DNA of 64,000 nt from Halichondria panicea (Eukaryota > Porifera > Demospongiae > Suberitida > Halichondriidae). The position numbers and the translations under genes were made by a program. Location of the stretch: positions 2,991,001-3,055,000 of the forward strand of contig NC_087392.1 of assembly GCF_963675165.1 (NCBI RefSeq), written 5' to 3'. This document shows, in pieces, positions 11,901-22,900 of this stretch. Position 1 is the first letter of the stretch. Each line of letters opens with the position of its first letter. The notes under the pieces were generated by a model. The model was not told the origin of the DNA. It searched no databases and saw only the letters and a list, made by a program, of their open reading frames with translations.

Positions 11901-13766
11901 GTTTAGCTGCTTCTGCTAAGTCAGAACACTTCAACCACATGGGACACTTAATGCGCATGTGCGAGTAGGTATTTGCTATGAATATCATCGGATCTTTCAT
12001 CCGGATAATCGAGAATTCGGATGATCGGGATTCGGATAATAGACCACAAAGGACAAACAGGGTCGATTAACATATATGGATCTAGATGTACGTGAGTGAT
12101 CCCAGAGGTTCAGCTGGTCAAAACGTCACATTATTTTGTAAAGGTAGGTATAGTCCCTAAATACATTCCATCATAGAAACGGATTAGGAGATCTGCGTTT
12201 GACCACTTGACTTAGACTTTGAACCACAAATATCATATAGAAGCCTTTTTCCTAGGCTCATTCTTGTCTAATATACTGGGCGTTTAAAAATGCGATTGCA
12301 TGGTTGTTAATTAATCATGCACTGCAGTATTACTCAGAATCTGGGTAATCGTGTTACGTTAGTAACACGTTATTAATATGAATATGAAAACATTTACTTG
12401 GAATTTGTTACTGTCTCAATGCTGTGAAGCTATGGCTTATAATTATGTTTTCTTGCATTGGTCGAGAAGACTATTAAAGCAAGAGGAGGCTCCTTCACCT
12501 CTTTAGACTGACAAGAAATCTAGGTACCTTAATTGCTCCAGCTTGTAGCTATACTCATACTAGACTATGATGCCAGAGAGTATAGCAGCAGAGAACCTCT
12601 CTTTTGCGTAGAGGTGGATGAGAGGCTTTTGATTCAGGTCCTCTCGACCAATACAAATAAACAACAGCTTCACGAAACTCAGTCGATCGACCCATTGAAA
12701 CAGTAACTAAAATCTGGTTGTATATGAACTAGATCTAGTTTACTAAAGAATCGTTGAATCTTGACATGGCACCCCAGACATAAAAGTGAGGGGCAGGACC
12801 AGTTGGTGTACGACCGAGTGCTAACAATGATGAAGACAGTGATGGACAAACGTACGTCAACGATTGAGGGGAACGCACACCTAATTTACCGCAACTTGTG
12901 GCAATGGACGTTGCACTTTGCTGAGGTAGTACGATTATTCTGGTTCAACAGACACCAGGCCCCTAGCGTTACAATAGAATGGCCTGGAAAAGAGGCTACG
13001 GTAAAAACCGTTTGCTCATGAATATTCACATTAATGTGAAATCGGTATTATTCTGTATGAAAAGTATCAATCTTCACAATGTCTTTCAGTGGAAGCTCTA
13101 AGTTACTAGAAACAACAAACTAGTAGTCAAAATAAACTTCCAAAAATACTTTTAGCTGCTAACTTTCCATACTGGAGGGAAGCTCTTTTCAGGCCAAGAA
13201 ACACTCACAAAACACTTAAAATGGCTGTCGGAGCCAAGGAAAACAGCCTTCTGAGAGCTTTCAGTAGCCAGTAAAAGTGTCTATTTGATCCATAAAATGA
13301 CTACTGCGTTTCAACTGGACTTTCAGCTTATTCCAGTTGCTCACAATTAAGTTTAACCGTATCCATAGGCGAGACGAGTCCGTCATCTAGATATAGCTCA
13401 TGAATAATTATTGAGCAAATGGTTGACCTTAAGCGCTTGTACACACTCATACAATGGCTTAGTGATAATTATGTATGTCATTGTGCTATACCTTACTATA
13501 TCGACCTTGTGGAAGCAAATCGTTGCCATAGGGTGTTGGGCGGAGCCAAACCCTGGACGCTCACGGTGTTGGGCTCCGCCAACAAGGTTAATGGTAGGTG
13601 GACGAGCAGCACTATGTTCATACCGATATACATTTCTACATGATACTTGTGTCTACCTTTTAGCCATTGGAATCTTCTCCCAGCCATTGAAGCTACCACA
13701 AACAAATACTTCTTTGCCTCCTCCATCCCAGGAGAACTTGTGACTGAAATGCTCAATGCTAGCCAT
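2914..13766 (-). CDS. CBM48-RRM-KH-macro-WWE-PARP fusion protein (PARP14-like)
   Basis: Six exons on the minus strand: 13766-13657, 9869-9767, 9705-9651, 9589-9528, 9310-7245 and 7147-2914. All introns are GT-AG and the phases join perfectly (6630 bases, 2209 residues). Residues 9-90 form an AMPK-beta type glycogen-binding CBM48: FSWDGGGKEVFVCGSFNGWE, then HDYKFVVDEEWMLD and ALNNV. The glycogen-contact Trp, Lys, Trp and Asn are kept. RRM-like domains follow near 145, 252 (VFVGSMPK...KGFGFITF), 365, 487 and 582, then a KH-like region. A macro domain lies near 1538 (VIVNAANEDLQHIGG), with WWE domains near 1733 and 1813. The PARP domain is near 2045-2209, with FHGT, NANYSNTYSY and QVFMTYD. The third triad position is Val rather than Glu, so mono-ADP-ribosylation is expected. 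Vertebrate PARP14 has RRM, KH, macro, WWE and PARP domains but no CBM48. If translation began at 9310, the CBM48 part would be a separate short gene. Confidence 0.8.
9849..10086. repeat. 119-base tandem duplication at an exon border
   Basis: Two head-to-tail copies (about 9849-9967 and 9968-10086) differ at only a few bases. The unit contains the first 20 or so bases of the second CBM48 exon and its splice acceptor, so a decoy acceptor lies 119 bases upstream of the true one. Only the copy at 9869 continues into open coding sequence. Confidence 0.8.
10124..10670. mobile_element. MITE of the GCCTCGGTGG / GAGGCATAAT family, copy 1
   Basis: One end reads GCAGGTGCTGATGCCTCGGT and the other reads TGCGCATGCGCAACGAGGCA. 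The same roughly 520-base unit recurs at 15389-15907, 27299-27821 and 56096-56615. Shorter or rearranged relatives occur inside 24203-24851, 53829-54604 and near 44300. It lacks coding capacity. This copy includes a (CA)n microsatellite at about 10589-10612. It lies in intron 1 of the PARP gene. Confidence 0.75.
10988..11277. mobile_element. Tc1/pogo-type MITE
   Basis: The ends are CAGTAGAACCTCGATTAT and the complementary ATAATCGAGGTT...TTCTACTG, flanked by TA on both sides. This is the typical layout of pogo/Tigger-like MITEs. It lies in intron 1 of the PARP gene. Related elements occur at 11681-12042, 21263-21516 and 51407-51646. Confidence 0.65.
11681..12042. mobile_element. Second pogo-like MITE, diverged
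   Basis: The left end CAGTTAAGCCTTGATTATCC faces a right end with CCGGATAATCGAGAATTCGG. The repeats match imperfectly and the right boundary is approximate. No ORF of note. Confidence 0.5.
12407..12707. mobile_element. 300-base MITE with GTTACTGTYTCAATG ends
   Basis: The left end GTTACTGTCTCAATG is complementary to the right end CATTGAAACAGTAAC. Subterminal matches continue through GCATTGGTCGAGAAG and CTCTCGACCAATAC. The right half of a second copy lies at about 40009-42603, split there by a LINE insertion. Confidence 0.65.
12998..13432. mobile_element. MITE with GTTTGCTCATGAAT ends, copy 1
   Basis: The left end (ACCGTTTGCTCATGAATATT) faces a right end with ATGAATAATTATTGAGCAAA. A second member lies at 14793-15190. 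The two share internal sequence such as CCAAGGAAAACAGCC and CAGCTTATTC. It lies in intron 1 of the PARP gene. Confidence 0.55.
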
Positions 13767-13952
13767 GTATTACAACATAGATAGTAAAGGATTACACTGT
13801 ACAAGCACTATAGCACATGGCATGCAGTACAGTACTAAGAGGTAGGTACTAGGTGTAGTCCTCTTAGTGATGTCATTCAGCAGTTCGACATGTGACTTGT
13901 TTATAATAACGTAATACAACCACAGACAACAGAATATCGCTACGGAGGAGCC
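13767..13952. promoter_or_regulatory. Divergent promoter between PARP and GH116 copy A
   Basis: Only 186 bases separate the start codon of the minus-strand CBM48-PARP gene (13766) from that of the plus-strand GH116 gene (13953). The stretch 13850-13905 is conserved in two other places in the window (2551-2614 and 45836-45890). It contains a CRE/ATF-like TGATGTCA, an E-box CATGTG and TTTATAATA. The conservation and arrangement suggest a shared bidirectional promoter. Factor identity is inferred from motifs only. Confidence 0.65.
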
Positions 13953-16900
13953 ATGGATAACAAGGCTACTCTTAATCTTGATGGCAAGCATCAACTGAAT
14001 CACAGTACTGTGTATAAGTCGGCTAAACCTACCAGGTAATAAAGTAATAGAGTAGATCTGATGTGATGCATGGACTATGATGGACTATTGTATAGCTTTA
14101 AAAACGTGATGTTTGACTAATGGAATTAGCAGCGCAGTGTCCACAGGATCTACAGCTCCTTATGGGTAGCCAGTCAATCTTTAAAGAAGGTCCCGAGATA
14201 CAGGTCACTGATATGGCCTTTATATAGTAGGCATGGCAATAAAAACTTCAGTTTATTGGGGCTGTTCTTGTGTATTGTACGTGGTTAGTCTCGTGGGCCA
14301 TACATTAAAAATTGGAAAAATCGTATGGTAACTGCTATAAAAACGTGTAGGTAGATCTACATGTTGGCACATAGCCAGCCAGGTTTTTGTGTTGCAGTGG
14401 AATTACATCCTGTCATATGTGCTTCATTAATCGCAACATTTCCACATGCGTATACGGAGGAGGTACGACAGGCACGGTGCAGCTCAAGCATTAGCCTCTG
14501 ATTACACAGAGGAGTTACGGCAGGCACGGTGCAGCTCAAGTATTAGCCTCTGATTACACTCAGCAATAACACATGGCGTGGGTGTGGCGTGGGCGGATAA
14601 TTAGTGTTCATTCAGAGCTCCACCGCACTTGTCGTACCTCCTCTGATGTGTATATATATAATTATAGCCACAAGCACTCACTGTTCAGCTGCATGTACCT
14701 GGTTTGGAGCCTCGCTTCTCCACAGAAGAAATCGATAATTATAGCTACAACAAAATTAATACTGAAAGTTACATGTATGGTACTACCGTAAGACCTCGAT
14801 TTAAGGTTACGGTAAAGTGTTTGCTCATGAATATTCTTATAATGATTTTGCTATGATAGACTAACTCTACTTAACGGTCAGAGCCAAGGAAAACAGCCTC
14901 TTGTGAGCTTTCAGTAGCCTTTTTTCACAATCTTCGAGCTGCCCTGCATAATTATAGTGACGCTACAGTAGACTGTACCTAAGCTATAAGTGTCATATTC
15001 GAGCCATGAAATGACTACTGTGTTTCAGCTGGACTCCAGCTTATTCTAGCTGCTCACTATCACTAGATCTAGAAACGGTTTATCGTAACGTTAAGGTGAC
15101 CCTCCAAATAATTATGCGACTGCTCACTATCACTAGATCTAGCTCAAGAATAATTAATGAACAAACAGTTTATCGTAACGTTAAGGCGACCCTCCAAATA
15201 ATTATGCGAGACACCCTCGAGCTTAGGCAATTTTCTGACCTCTAAAAGTAGCGACAGCTGTGTTTGACTATTATTTTGTAATGTCGCGTCGCGTCCTAAA
15301 TGGAGGTAAATGTAGTCACATCCTAGCCTCGATTCTAGCCCTCTGGAAAATAAGCGACCTGAAATTGAGGCATGTAGACTTACCTCCAATGAAAGCACCG
15401 CAGGTGCCTCGGTGGATGTGCCAAACCTACATAAAGCTACTAGCGATTGCTAATGCACACATGATATCATGATGCACATTTATTTGCTACACGCAGGCAG
15501 AACATCACAGGGAAACTCAGACCATGATTGTTGTTATGATGCCAAAAGTCTAGCTGCTGCATCAGTAGAGCCTTGAAGCTTTCTTATCACTCTTTCAACT
15601 ACCAATAGCTATTGTTATAGTGCAGAGCTAACTACTAAGCAACACTCCATGGGCAAGTTTTGCTACGCACTGTTCTGAAAAGGCTGCAATATGGCATTCC
15701 AAGTAAGCAAAACTAGGCATAACTTGAGAACCAAGCATTATTTTTCAAATCCACGAAGTAAAATCATGACTAGAAGCCTATAAAAACTCTTACTTGCACT
15801 TGATTTATCATTGAGCAGTTGTAGCAGTCTACGTACACACACACAGATAGACAGACTCACACAAACACACTACTGTATACCTCGCTTGCGCATGCGCACC
15901 GGGGCATAATTATAATAGGACCCTCTAATATGTGTCGCCAGGACTTCAACATAATGTTTCAACCTCTAAAAGAAGTAAACTCTGCAATGCAGTGCAGGCA
16001 ATGAAATTTTTACTCACGAAAATCACCGTGTTCGAATTGAACGGATTTTTTACCCCATAAAATGACCTGCTCAAGATTTCATCTAGGATTAAAAGTGGGG
16101 GGGGGGGGGTTTGGGTAAGCATACCCACACCGCAAAATGTTTGGCCACTCCCACATTTGTTGACTACACACCCTATTACATGCTAGTGCATCACAGTAGA
16201 TCTAGTTACATATTGCACATCATAAACAGTACTACTGTGATGATGTCATCCACAACATTTGGGGGGGAGGTTCACCCCCCCCCCAACTAGATGAAACCCT
16301 GCCGCTATACAGTAGTATGATAGCCTTGACGCACTCTACAAGAGACTCTTCGTCATTGCTCAGTAAGAAGAGTGATGTAAGAAGAGAGATGTACCCTACA
16401 GCTCAATTATCCCTACTGAAGGCATCCATTATGGCGATTAGAGGTGCCAGGTCATTAAGACACAGACCAGCTAAGATGTTCTTTTTGAGCCAGTCGAGAC
16501 ACCTTCTACATGCATTATTTATATTGTAGGACCTTGGATACCACAACATTTCACATGACCGTGTATTGTTGAATTAGCGTCATTCAGCATTGTTGAATTA
16601 ATATTATGCTTGTTTGTTTCAACTTTGACCATCGCACACTTACATGTAGTCTGCCCATGCAATAAAAGCTAGTTTTTGTGGGTAGTCATGTGACTACTGG
16701 AAGCTGAGTGGTAGTTTCAACAACATTCTGAAACTCTACACGAAAACCTGGCTATAGTCTAGACTTGCTGGCCACCCACATCCACAAGGGAAGGGGCTTG
16801 TCAACTGCCTATCATTCAATTGTTCTCATTACCTGACTCTGGCATGACCATGCAATCACAGTGCAAAAGTAAAAAGCATTTCACGTGGAACCAGAGGAGG

Positions 16901-19900
16901 TGTCCCGACACAGTGCAGTGATGTCATTTACTGCCACGATAACATCAGGCCAATGCACTGCACTTGTAGTGATTTGTGCATGCATGGGACCTTCTCTGGG
17001 CTTTGCCAGCATAATATTATCCCGTGTGTGCGCAGTGCGCTACAGGGGTAGAGTGATTGGTGTGTTTGTGGACTGTGTGGACACACAAATGAGCTGTTTG
17101 AGCGAACTAGACACTTTCATGGACTGCTTTAACCGCTAATGAAACAAACATAATAGGTTCCTTATAGTTGAAACTTGTAGCGATCTTTGAAGGCGACAAA
17201 AACTAATTGTTGCTTATAGATTCACGACAGGAGCCCATAAATAAGAGAAGGAGCGGCTGACTACGGGATCATGTTTCGTAAGTGGCTTACGACCGCGTTT
17301 CCATATAATTATGCAGAGTCACTAAGTGGTTGAATCGTTATACGCAATACAGGGCTGCGGTTTGCAAGCACTTCAAATGCTGTTTCACCGGAAATTACCA
17401 AATGTAATCCTTAGAATGCGTTGAAGTTAGCCGCTCCTTCATCTTATTTATGGGCTCCTGTTCACATCATTCCCCCATCATAAACATCAAGCTGCTAGGA
17501 ACAAACCCTCTGGAATGGACCTGAATACTATATATAGCTCACTAGTTGGTAGCTAGTAATGAGAGTGTGGAAAGGGAGCACTCTCTTTGCACAGAAACTT
17601 CTGGTTCCAGTACTTGCGTATCACCTTCCTCTCCGGGGCCGGGGGCTGGTTTATTTAAGATCGTTACGGTAAAAATGTATCGTGTCTGTTATGTAAATGC
17701 ACGGGTGAATGCTCTAAGCATCTTATTTTGAGACTAAAGGTAACCCTGGAGCATTGAGCATAATGCCACCCTATTAGGCAAATTGTGTACTGAATATGAG
17801 TAATGCTAACAATTGACCTTTTAATTTTCTGTGCTAAAGAATTCCTTAGAAGATAGAAGTAATAATCAATGATGATTTTTTGAGACTAATTGGCTAATGG
17901 GTAAAAACATGACAGACCATTAGCAACATTTTGAGCTATAACCCACACATTCACGAGTTATGCACTTTGGTCAACGCACAAACCACATGATGATGTTGCA
18001 ACTTCCACTAGATCAAATCGGTGATAGGCAGTTGACTGGGCAGTAGCCTCGATTCCAGGCCGTATTTTAATCGGCCTTGAATCGAGGCTAACTGGGCAGT
18101 AGCTATAGTTACTATACAATAATTTTTTACGCGTGGCATAAAATTATATATACAAGACTAATATGTAATTGCCATGTACTAGTATCTGGCATGATCTGCA
18201 AAGGGACTGTCACAAAAAAATACTTAATGCTGTCAAAAAAATACCTATGCAGATCTTGGTTTCCAGTTGCTGTCGCCTTGTTCCTATTGCTGTCGGTGGC
18301 TGGCTTGTACCATGTGCATCAGTGCTTCAGATTGTCGTCGCTAATCAATCCTCAGTACACGAACTCGGAGAAAGAAACAATTACACTCTATAGAGACCCA
18401 ATCAAGGACCCAATACCACACGCTGAGACGCCTGTCAGTATGCTGCAGCCTGAGACACTCATTGAATTGTTGCAGAATTTAACGTTTTTGAACTCAGGAG
18501 TTGTAAAGAACAGTGATGAGTTTGTGTGGCTAAATCAGAGATGCCAGTACCTTGAGTCACAAAATGTTAGTGGACCTTATACGGGCTGGGCTGATGTAAA
18601 TTCAGTTAACTACCTGTTCAGAGATCGAGGCCAAAATTATGTTGATCCTCCTTCTGGAATGAGGAGTAGCGTTCCACTCGGAGGTAAGATGGTACTGTAA
18701 ACAAACCTTACACGAAGGAAGATTCCTATTGTGAACGTACCCCGTTAGAACTCTACGTGTCAGTCTCAGCGCATTCGCATGATCACTTTAATCATCAATC
18801 TAAACATACCTCGATTTTCATTGCAGGAATATCAACTGGTGTATTTGAGCTTCGTGCTGACGGTTCATTTCACGAGTTTACTATCTTCAACCAATACCCA
18901 GCAGGTGCTGCCAAAATGCAGACTTTTGATGACATGTTTATGGCTGTGAGAACTCAGGTACAGTAGGAAAAGCCCATTGAATTGAATTTCAAGGCTGAGT
19001 TAGAGTGTGTAATGGCACTCTGTGATAATTATTACAGGCCAATGATGAAAGTGTTGCACTAGTGTTGCAGACGCACCCCAGCAATAAGGAGCTGCCAGGT
19101 GTCCGTTCTCTGGACTACAGAGGTATAATCATCCTCTAATGAGTTAGTAATTAAGGTTGGAATACCGTCACATTTTGCTAAGCCATTCATACACAGGCAT
19201 ATACCCAGCACTGATGTACTGACAATCTCCTTTGGTTCCTAACTATTCCTCACACTTGCAGGCGCCTATCCTGTTAGTAAGCTGTTGGTGAATGATCCTC
19301 GACTCCCTGTTGACATGTCAGTGTATGCCTACTCTTGGTACAAGCACAGCGACATGAACATCTCAGCTACACCAGCTGTAGCCTTTACTGCAGTATTTCG
19401 TAATACACTGACTGAAGATGTTAATGCATCATTCATGCTCAATCTTCCTATTGGTGAGTGACTATTGCTGCTAGGAACTAAATCTCAAATTTCCTTGTAC
19501 ATTTGTATATATAGAGCTTATAGTGTGATTACTGTGTCAATGCTTGATTCCCCCTCAGGCCTTGAGCATCGTACACAGAGAGTTGCCGACCAGTTTTCAC
19601 CAAACCTAAACAGCTATGATAGTAGCTACGCCTCTCCCCCTGCTGAAGTACATCAATTAACCGTACAGCCTGACAAAGATATGTCAATCGAGTGTTTCAT
19701 GATGTGTGGTGATGGTTGTAAATCATGGACTTATAACAAGTCAAGCAGCGAATGTTTGGTGTACAAAGATGCTCCTCGTATGAATGGTCACAATGACAAC
19801 TGCTCTTCAGGAGTTAAGGTACATGTATTAAATGCTACCAAACTGTACCGGTGATGTATGTCTATTCTATGGTTACAGTTTAACTGTAGGCCTCTAGAAG

Positions 19901-22900
19901 ACTAGCAAATTTGGCAATATTGTGGGGACGCGTAGTCCAATAAGAACTTATTCCTTTCCTGAGCAATGAACAATCTCTTGTAAACAACTTAAAGTTGTTG
20001 TCACCGTACAGTGGGTGTATTTTGAGAGTATAAATTTGCGGTTTTCGCTGATTAAGCATGTACTGCGAACATTTATACCCCCGAATTTTATATAGCAGCA
20101 TGCATGCTGCAAAAGGCTGCTATTTCGCGAAAACCTCTAATGGTATTTCTGCAAACCTCAAAATATACCCGCTGTATGGTATATTCATCAATTATATCAG
20201 GTTGTCAAGGTAACATAGGTGTAATAAAAGTCATACAGTCCCTCTGTATTTTATTGCACGGTTACGTGTAGCCTGAAGGCATGATTTGGTAAGGGGTCGT
20301 GGTGGTATGAAACACATAATTATACATGTAGCATGATAATCCTCGTGTTTTATGCAATATACATGCAACTCCCCCTCGTACTTGTGCCTGTATATTTTAT
20401 GAAACACTCGATCTCCTGCTATGTAAATAAGTGCATTTTAAGCTGTCATATCTACAGACTCACTGGACTGTCAATTCTGGGTGCCTCACAGTGAACAGAG
20501 ACACTCCTGGCTATAACACACATGGCAACATGTCGTTGTGTGCATTTTCATCAGACAAAGAAGTGAGCTTTAAATGTATCAATGATTAAGGATTGAGTGT
20601 TGTTGGTGCTTGCATGTTATTCGTGAATCTATTAGGTATGTGTTTGTATGAGTACAAATGAGCTACAAGTATCTAACGAGTCAATGGTCACAGGTTGATA
20701 TCAAGGTTGGAACAAGCAACAGTGTTACTTCCCTGTGGAAAGATTTCTCCACGTCTGGTAGTTTCTCTGAGGTAACTGAAGGCTCTTATGTGGCTGGGGC
20801 TGTATCAGGTCAGGTGTCACTCAAACCAAATGAGGTCAAGGAAGTCACAATTGTTCTAGGATGGTACTTTCCAGAGAGAGACTTTCTTGGATTACCTGTC
20901 GGTATGTAATACTGTTCTCCCATATGTTTTGTATGGTATTCGTTCCATTGCTCATGTATTCAGCATTGTTTGGACGCTTTGTGCTTATTAATAAGTACCG
21001 TATAGCATGTAATTTTAGGGGGAGGGGGGAGGGGGAAATTTCGTGGTTGAAACTCTGAAAATGTTTACTTACGAATGAATGAATGAAGCGCCTTGAATAC
21101 CTTTACATGCAGTGCAAGCAGCAACTACGAAAATAATAAAAATATCCACAAACTGACTAAATACTGCTCAACCACAAATGTTTTGACCCCAGAAATTACC
21201 AGTATTCTGTTGTTTGTTTGAGCAAGAGATCAAAGAAACCATGTAATTATTGCACGTGGTTACAGTAGAATATCCAGACACCTCGGGGGAACTTTGTAAG
21301 CCAGATACTGAATATGCCAGGTAAGCGAATGGATAAACCACGCCTTGGTTCACCCGCTTACATGTATTTCATAACACAGTGCATGGTTGTCTGCGCATGC
21401 GCAGAAGATATTTCAGCCTATCTACATGGTAACAGCTGTTATTTGCGTGTGCGCATTTAGAGGACACGTGACCCTGTCATAGAGAAAGTTGCCCAGTTGG
21501 ATAATAGGTTCTACTGTACTCACTACCTACTAAAGTCTATTTGCATCGACTCAAGAATGATCCTCTTAATATTGTCATAACTTCAAATTTTGTTCCTTGC
21601 TATAATTATTTTAGAGGTGATAAGCTCCAACCTAACATGTTCCATGTAGAAGTTTATGGCATACCAGTTAAACACGTAAAAACATAATTGACCACATAAC
21701 TTCCAGGATCGTTCTCAATGCAAATAGACTTTAGCTTTGATCTGTGTGTGGCGTCACTGTGCAATAGTGTCAGATTAGTGGTGAGCGCCACTTAGCACTT
21801 TTTGCAGGTTCTTTCTTTTGTCACAGAAAAAAATACGAGAGTAATTGGAGGACCAAAGAAAGAAAGAAGGATGTGACTTAGAAAAAAGAGGGCCTGCCTC
21901 GCTAATTGTTGTATGACAGTAGACAAGTTAAAAATTAACGTGGGCAGAAAGTAGATGGGCCACAGCGAGCCTATGCATTACAGACTTCCACCTCAAGCTG
22001 AAGCACCATAGCTAGTATGCGAAGTTCTGAACACACAATTTATTGTAGTGGTATACTAGTCTTTTCATGCTGCATCTTGTAGATCTACTGAGTACACGTC
22101 TAACATCACGCACTGTGCATGTACTGTACACACTGCGCTTGCCTTTAAATCCTAGTAAATGCTCTCCAAGTACTGTGTAGGAGAACGGTTATGGCAGTGT
22201 ACTTGTGCGCTCAATGATATTTGGTAACGTCAGTAGCGAATCACGTGACTTAACGAGGCAGGCTCTCCTTTTCTCCTTCTTTCGATCTTTGTTCCTTCAA
22301 TTTACCCTTTGACAAAGAACAAGAAAAAGAAAGAGCCTGCAAAGGAGGCTAGGTCCCACTAGCCAATATTATTACGTTGCACGCTGGGCTCATGCAATGA
22401 CATGGGAAGGAGAAGAGAGCATACAACTATAATTAGTTTAGGCAAGATATATGATATATATCTGTATACCGCATAAGTTAGTGGGGACGTAGAAGGATCT
22501 ACAAGTAACATGGGTGGCAACTTTAGTGTACGTAGCTTTTTATAGTAAAATTCCTTGCCCACTTTGCTTTTTGCTCGCTAGCAGTTACATACCCTGTTCT
22601 CCTTTATATGCCTCCAATAATTAAGTATACATGCACATGCAAGCTCTTACAGAAAAAAGTGTCATTCACAGCACTCCATTTGAAATTTACCGTTTTTGAT
22701 CCATGTCTGCTTGTGCTCATTGTCCACTCTTTCCTCCATAGGCAACTATTACAGTCATCTTGTTGATAACTCCTCTCAAGCTGCACAGTTAGTAGGGAAG
22801 AATGTTAAGAGTGTAGTCAAAGATGCTGCTAAACTGCACACCACATTCTTCGGTTCAGATGTGGACGAAACTCTACAAGACATGCTCATTAACAGTCTCT

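Noticed and set aside
12761..13021. 86-codon ORF in PARP intron 1, with VTIEWPGKEATV recalling a CBM48 start
   Set aside because: Wrong strand for the CBM48 gene, no FNGW-type continuation downstream, and it overlaps a MITE end. The true CBM48 exon is at 13657-13766.
16885..17139. 84-codon ORF in intron 1 of GH116-A
   Set aside because: GTG start only, no family recognised, and located in a block that copy B has lost without apparent harm.
18191..18252. Start of GH116-A at the ATG near 18191 (MICKGT...), and of GH116-B at 47840
   Set aside because: The two copies are out of frame with each other here, the encoded residues are not conserved, and a better first exon with conserved coding and a phase-correct donor exists at 13953 and 45946.
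22359..22786. Minus-strand ORFs of 60-67 codons in intron 8 of GH116-A
   Set aside because: Antisense to intron and exon 9 of GH116-A; no homology.
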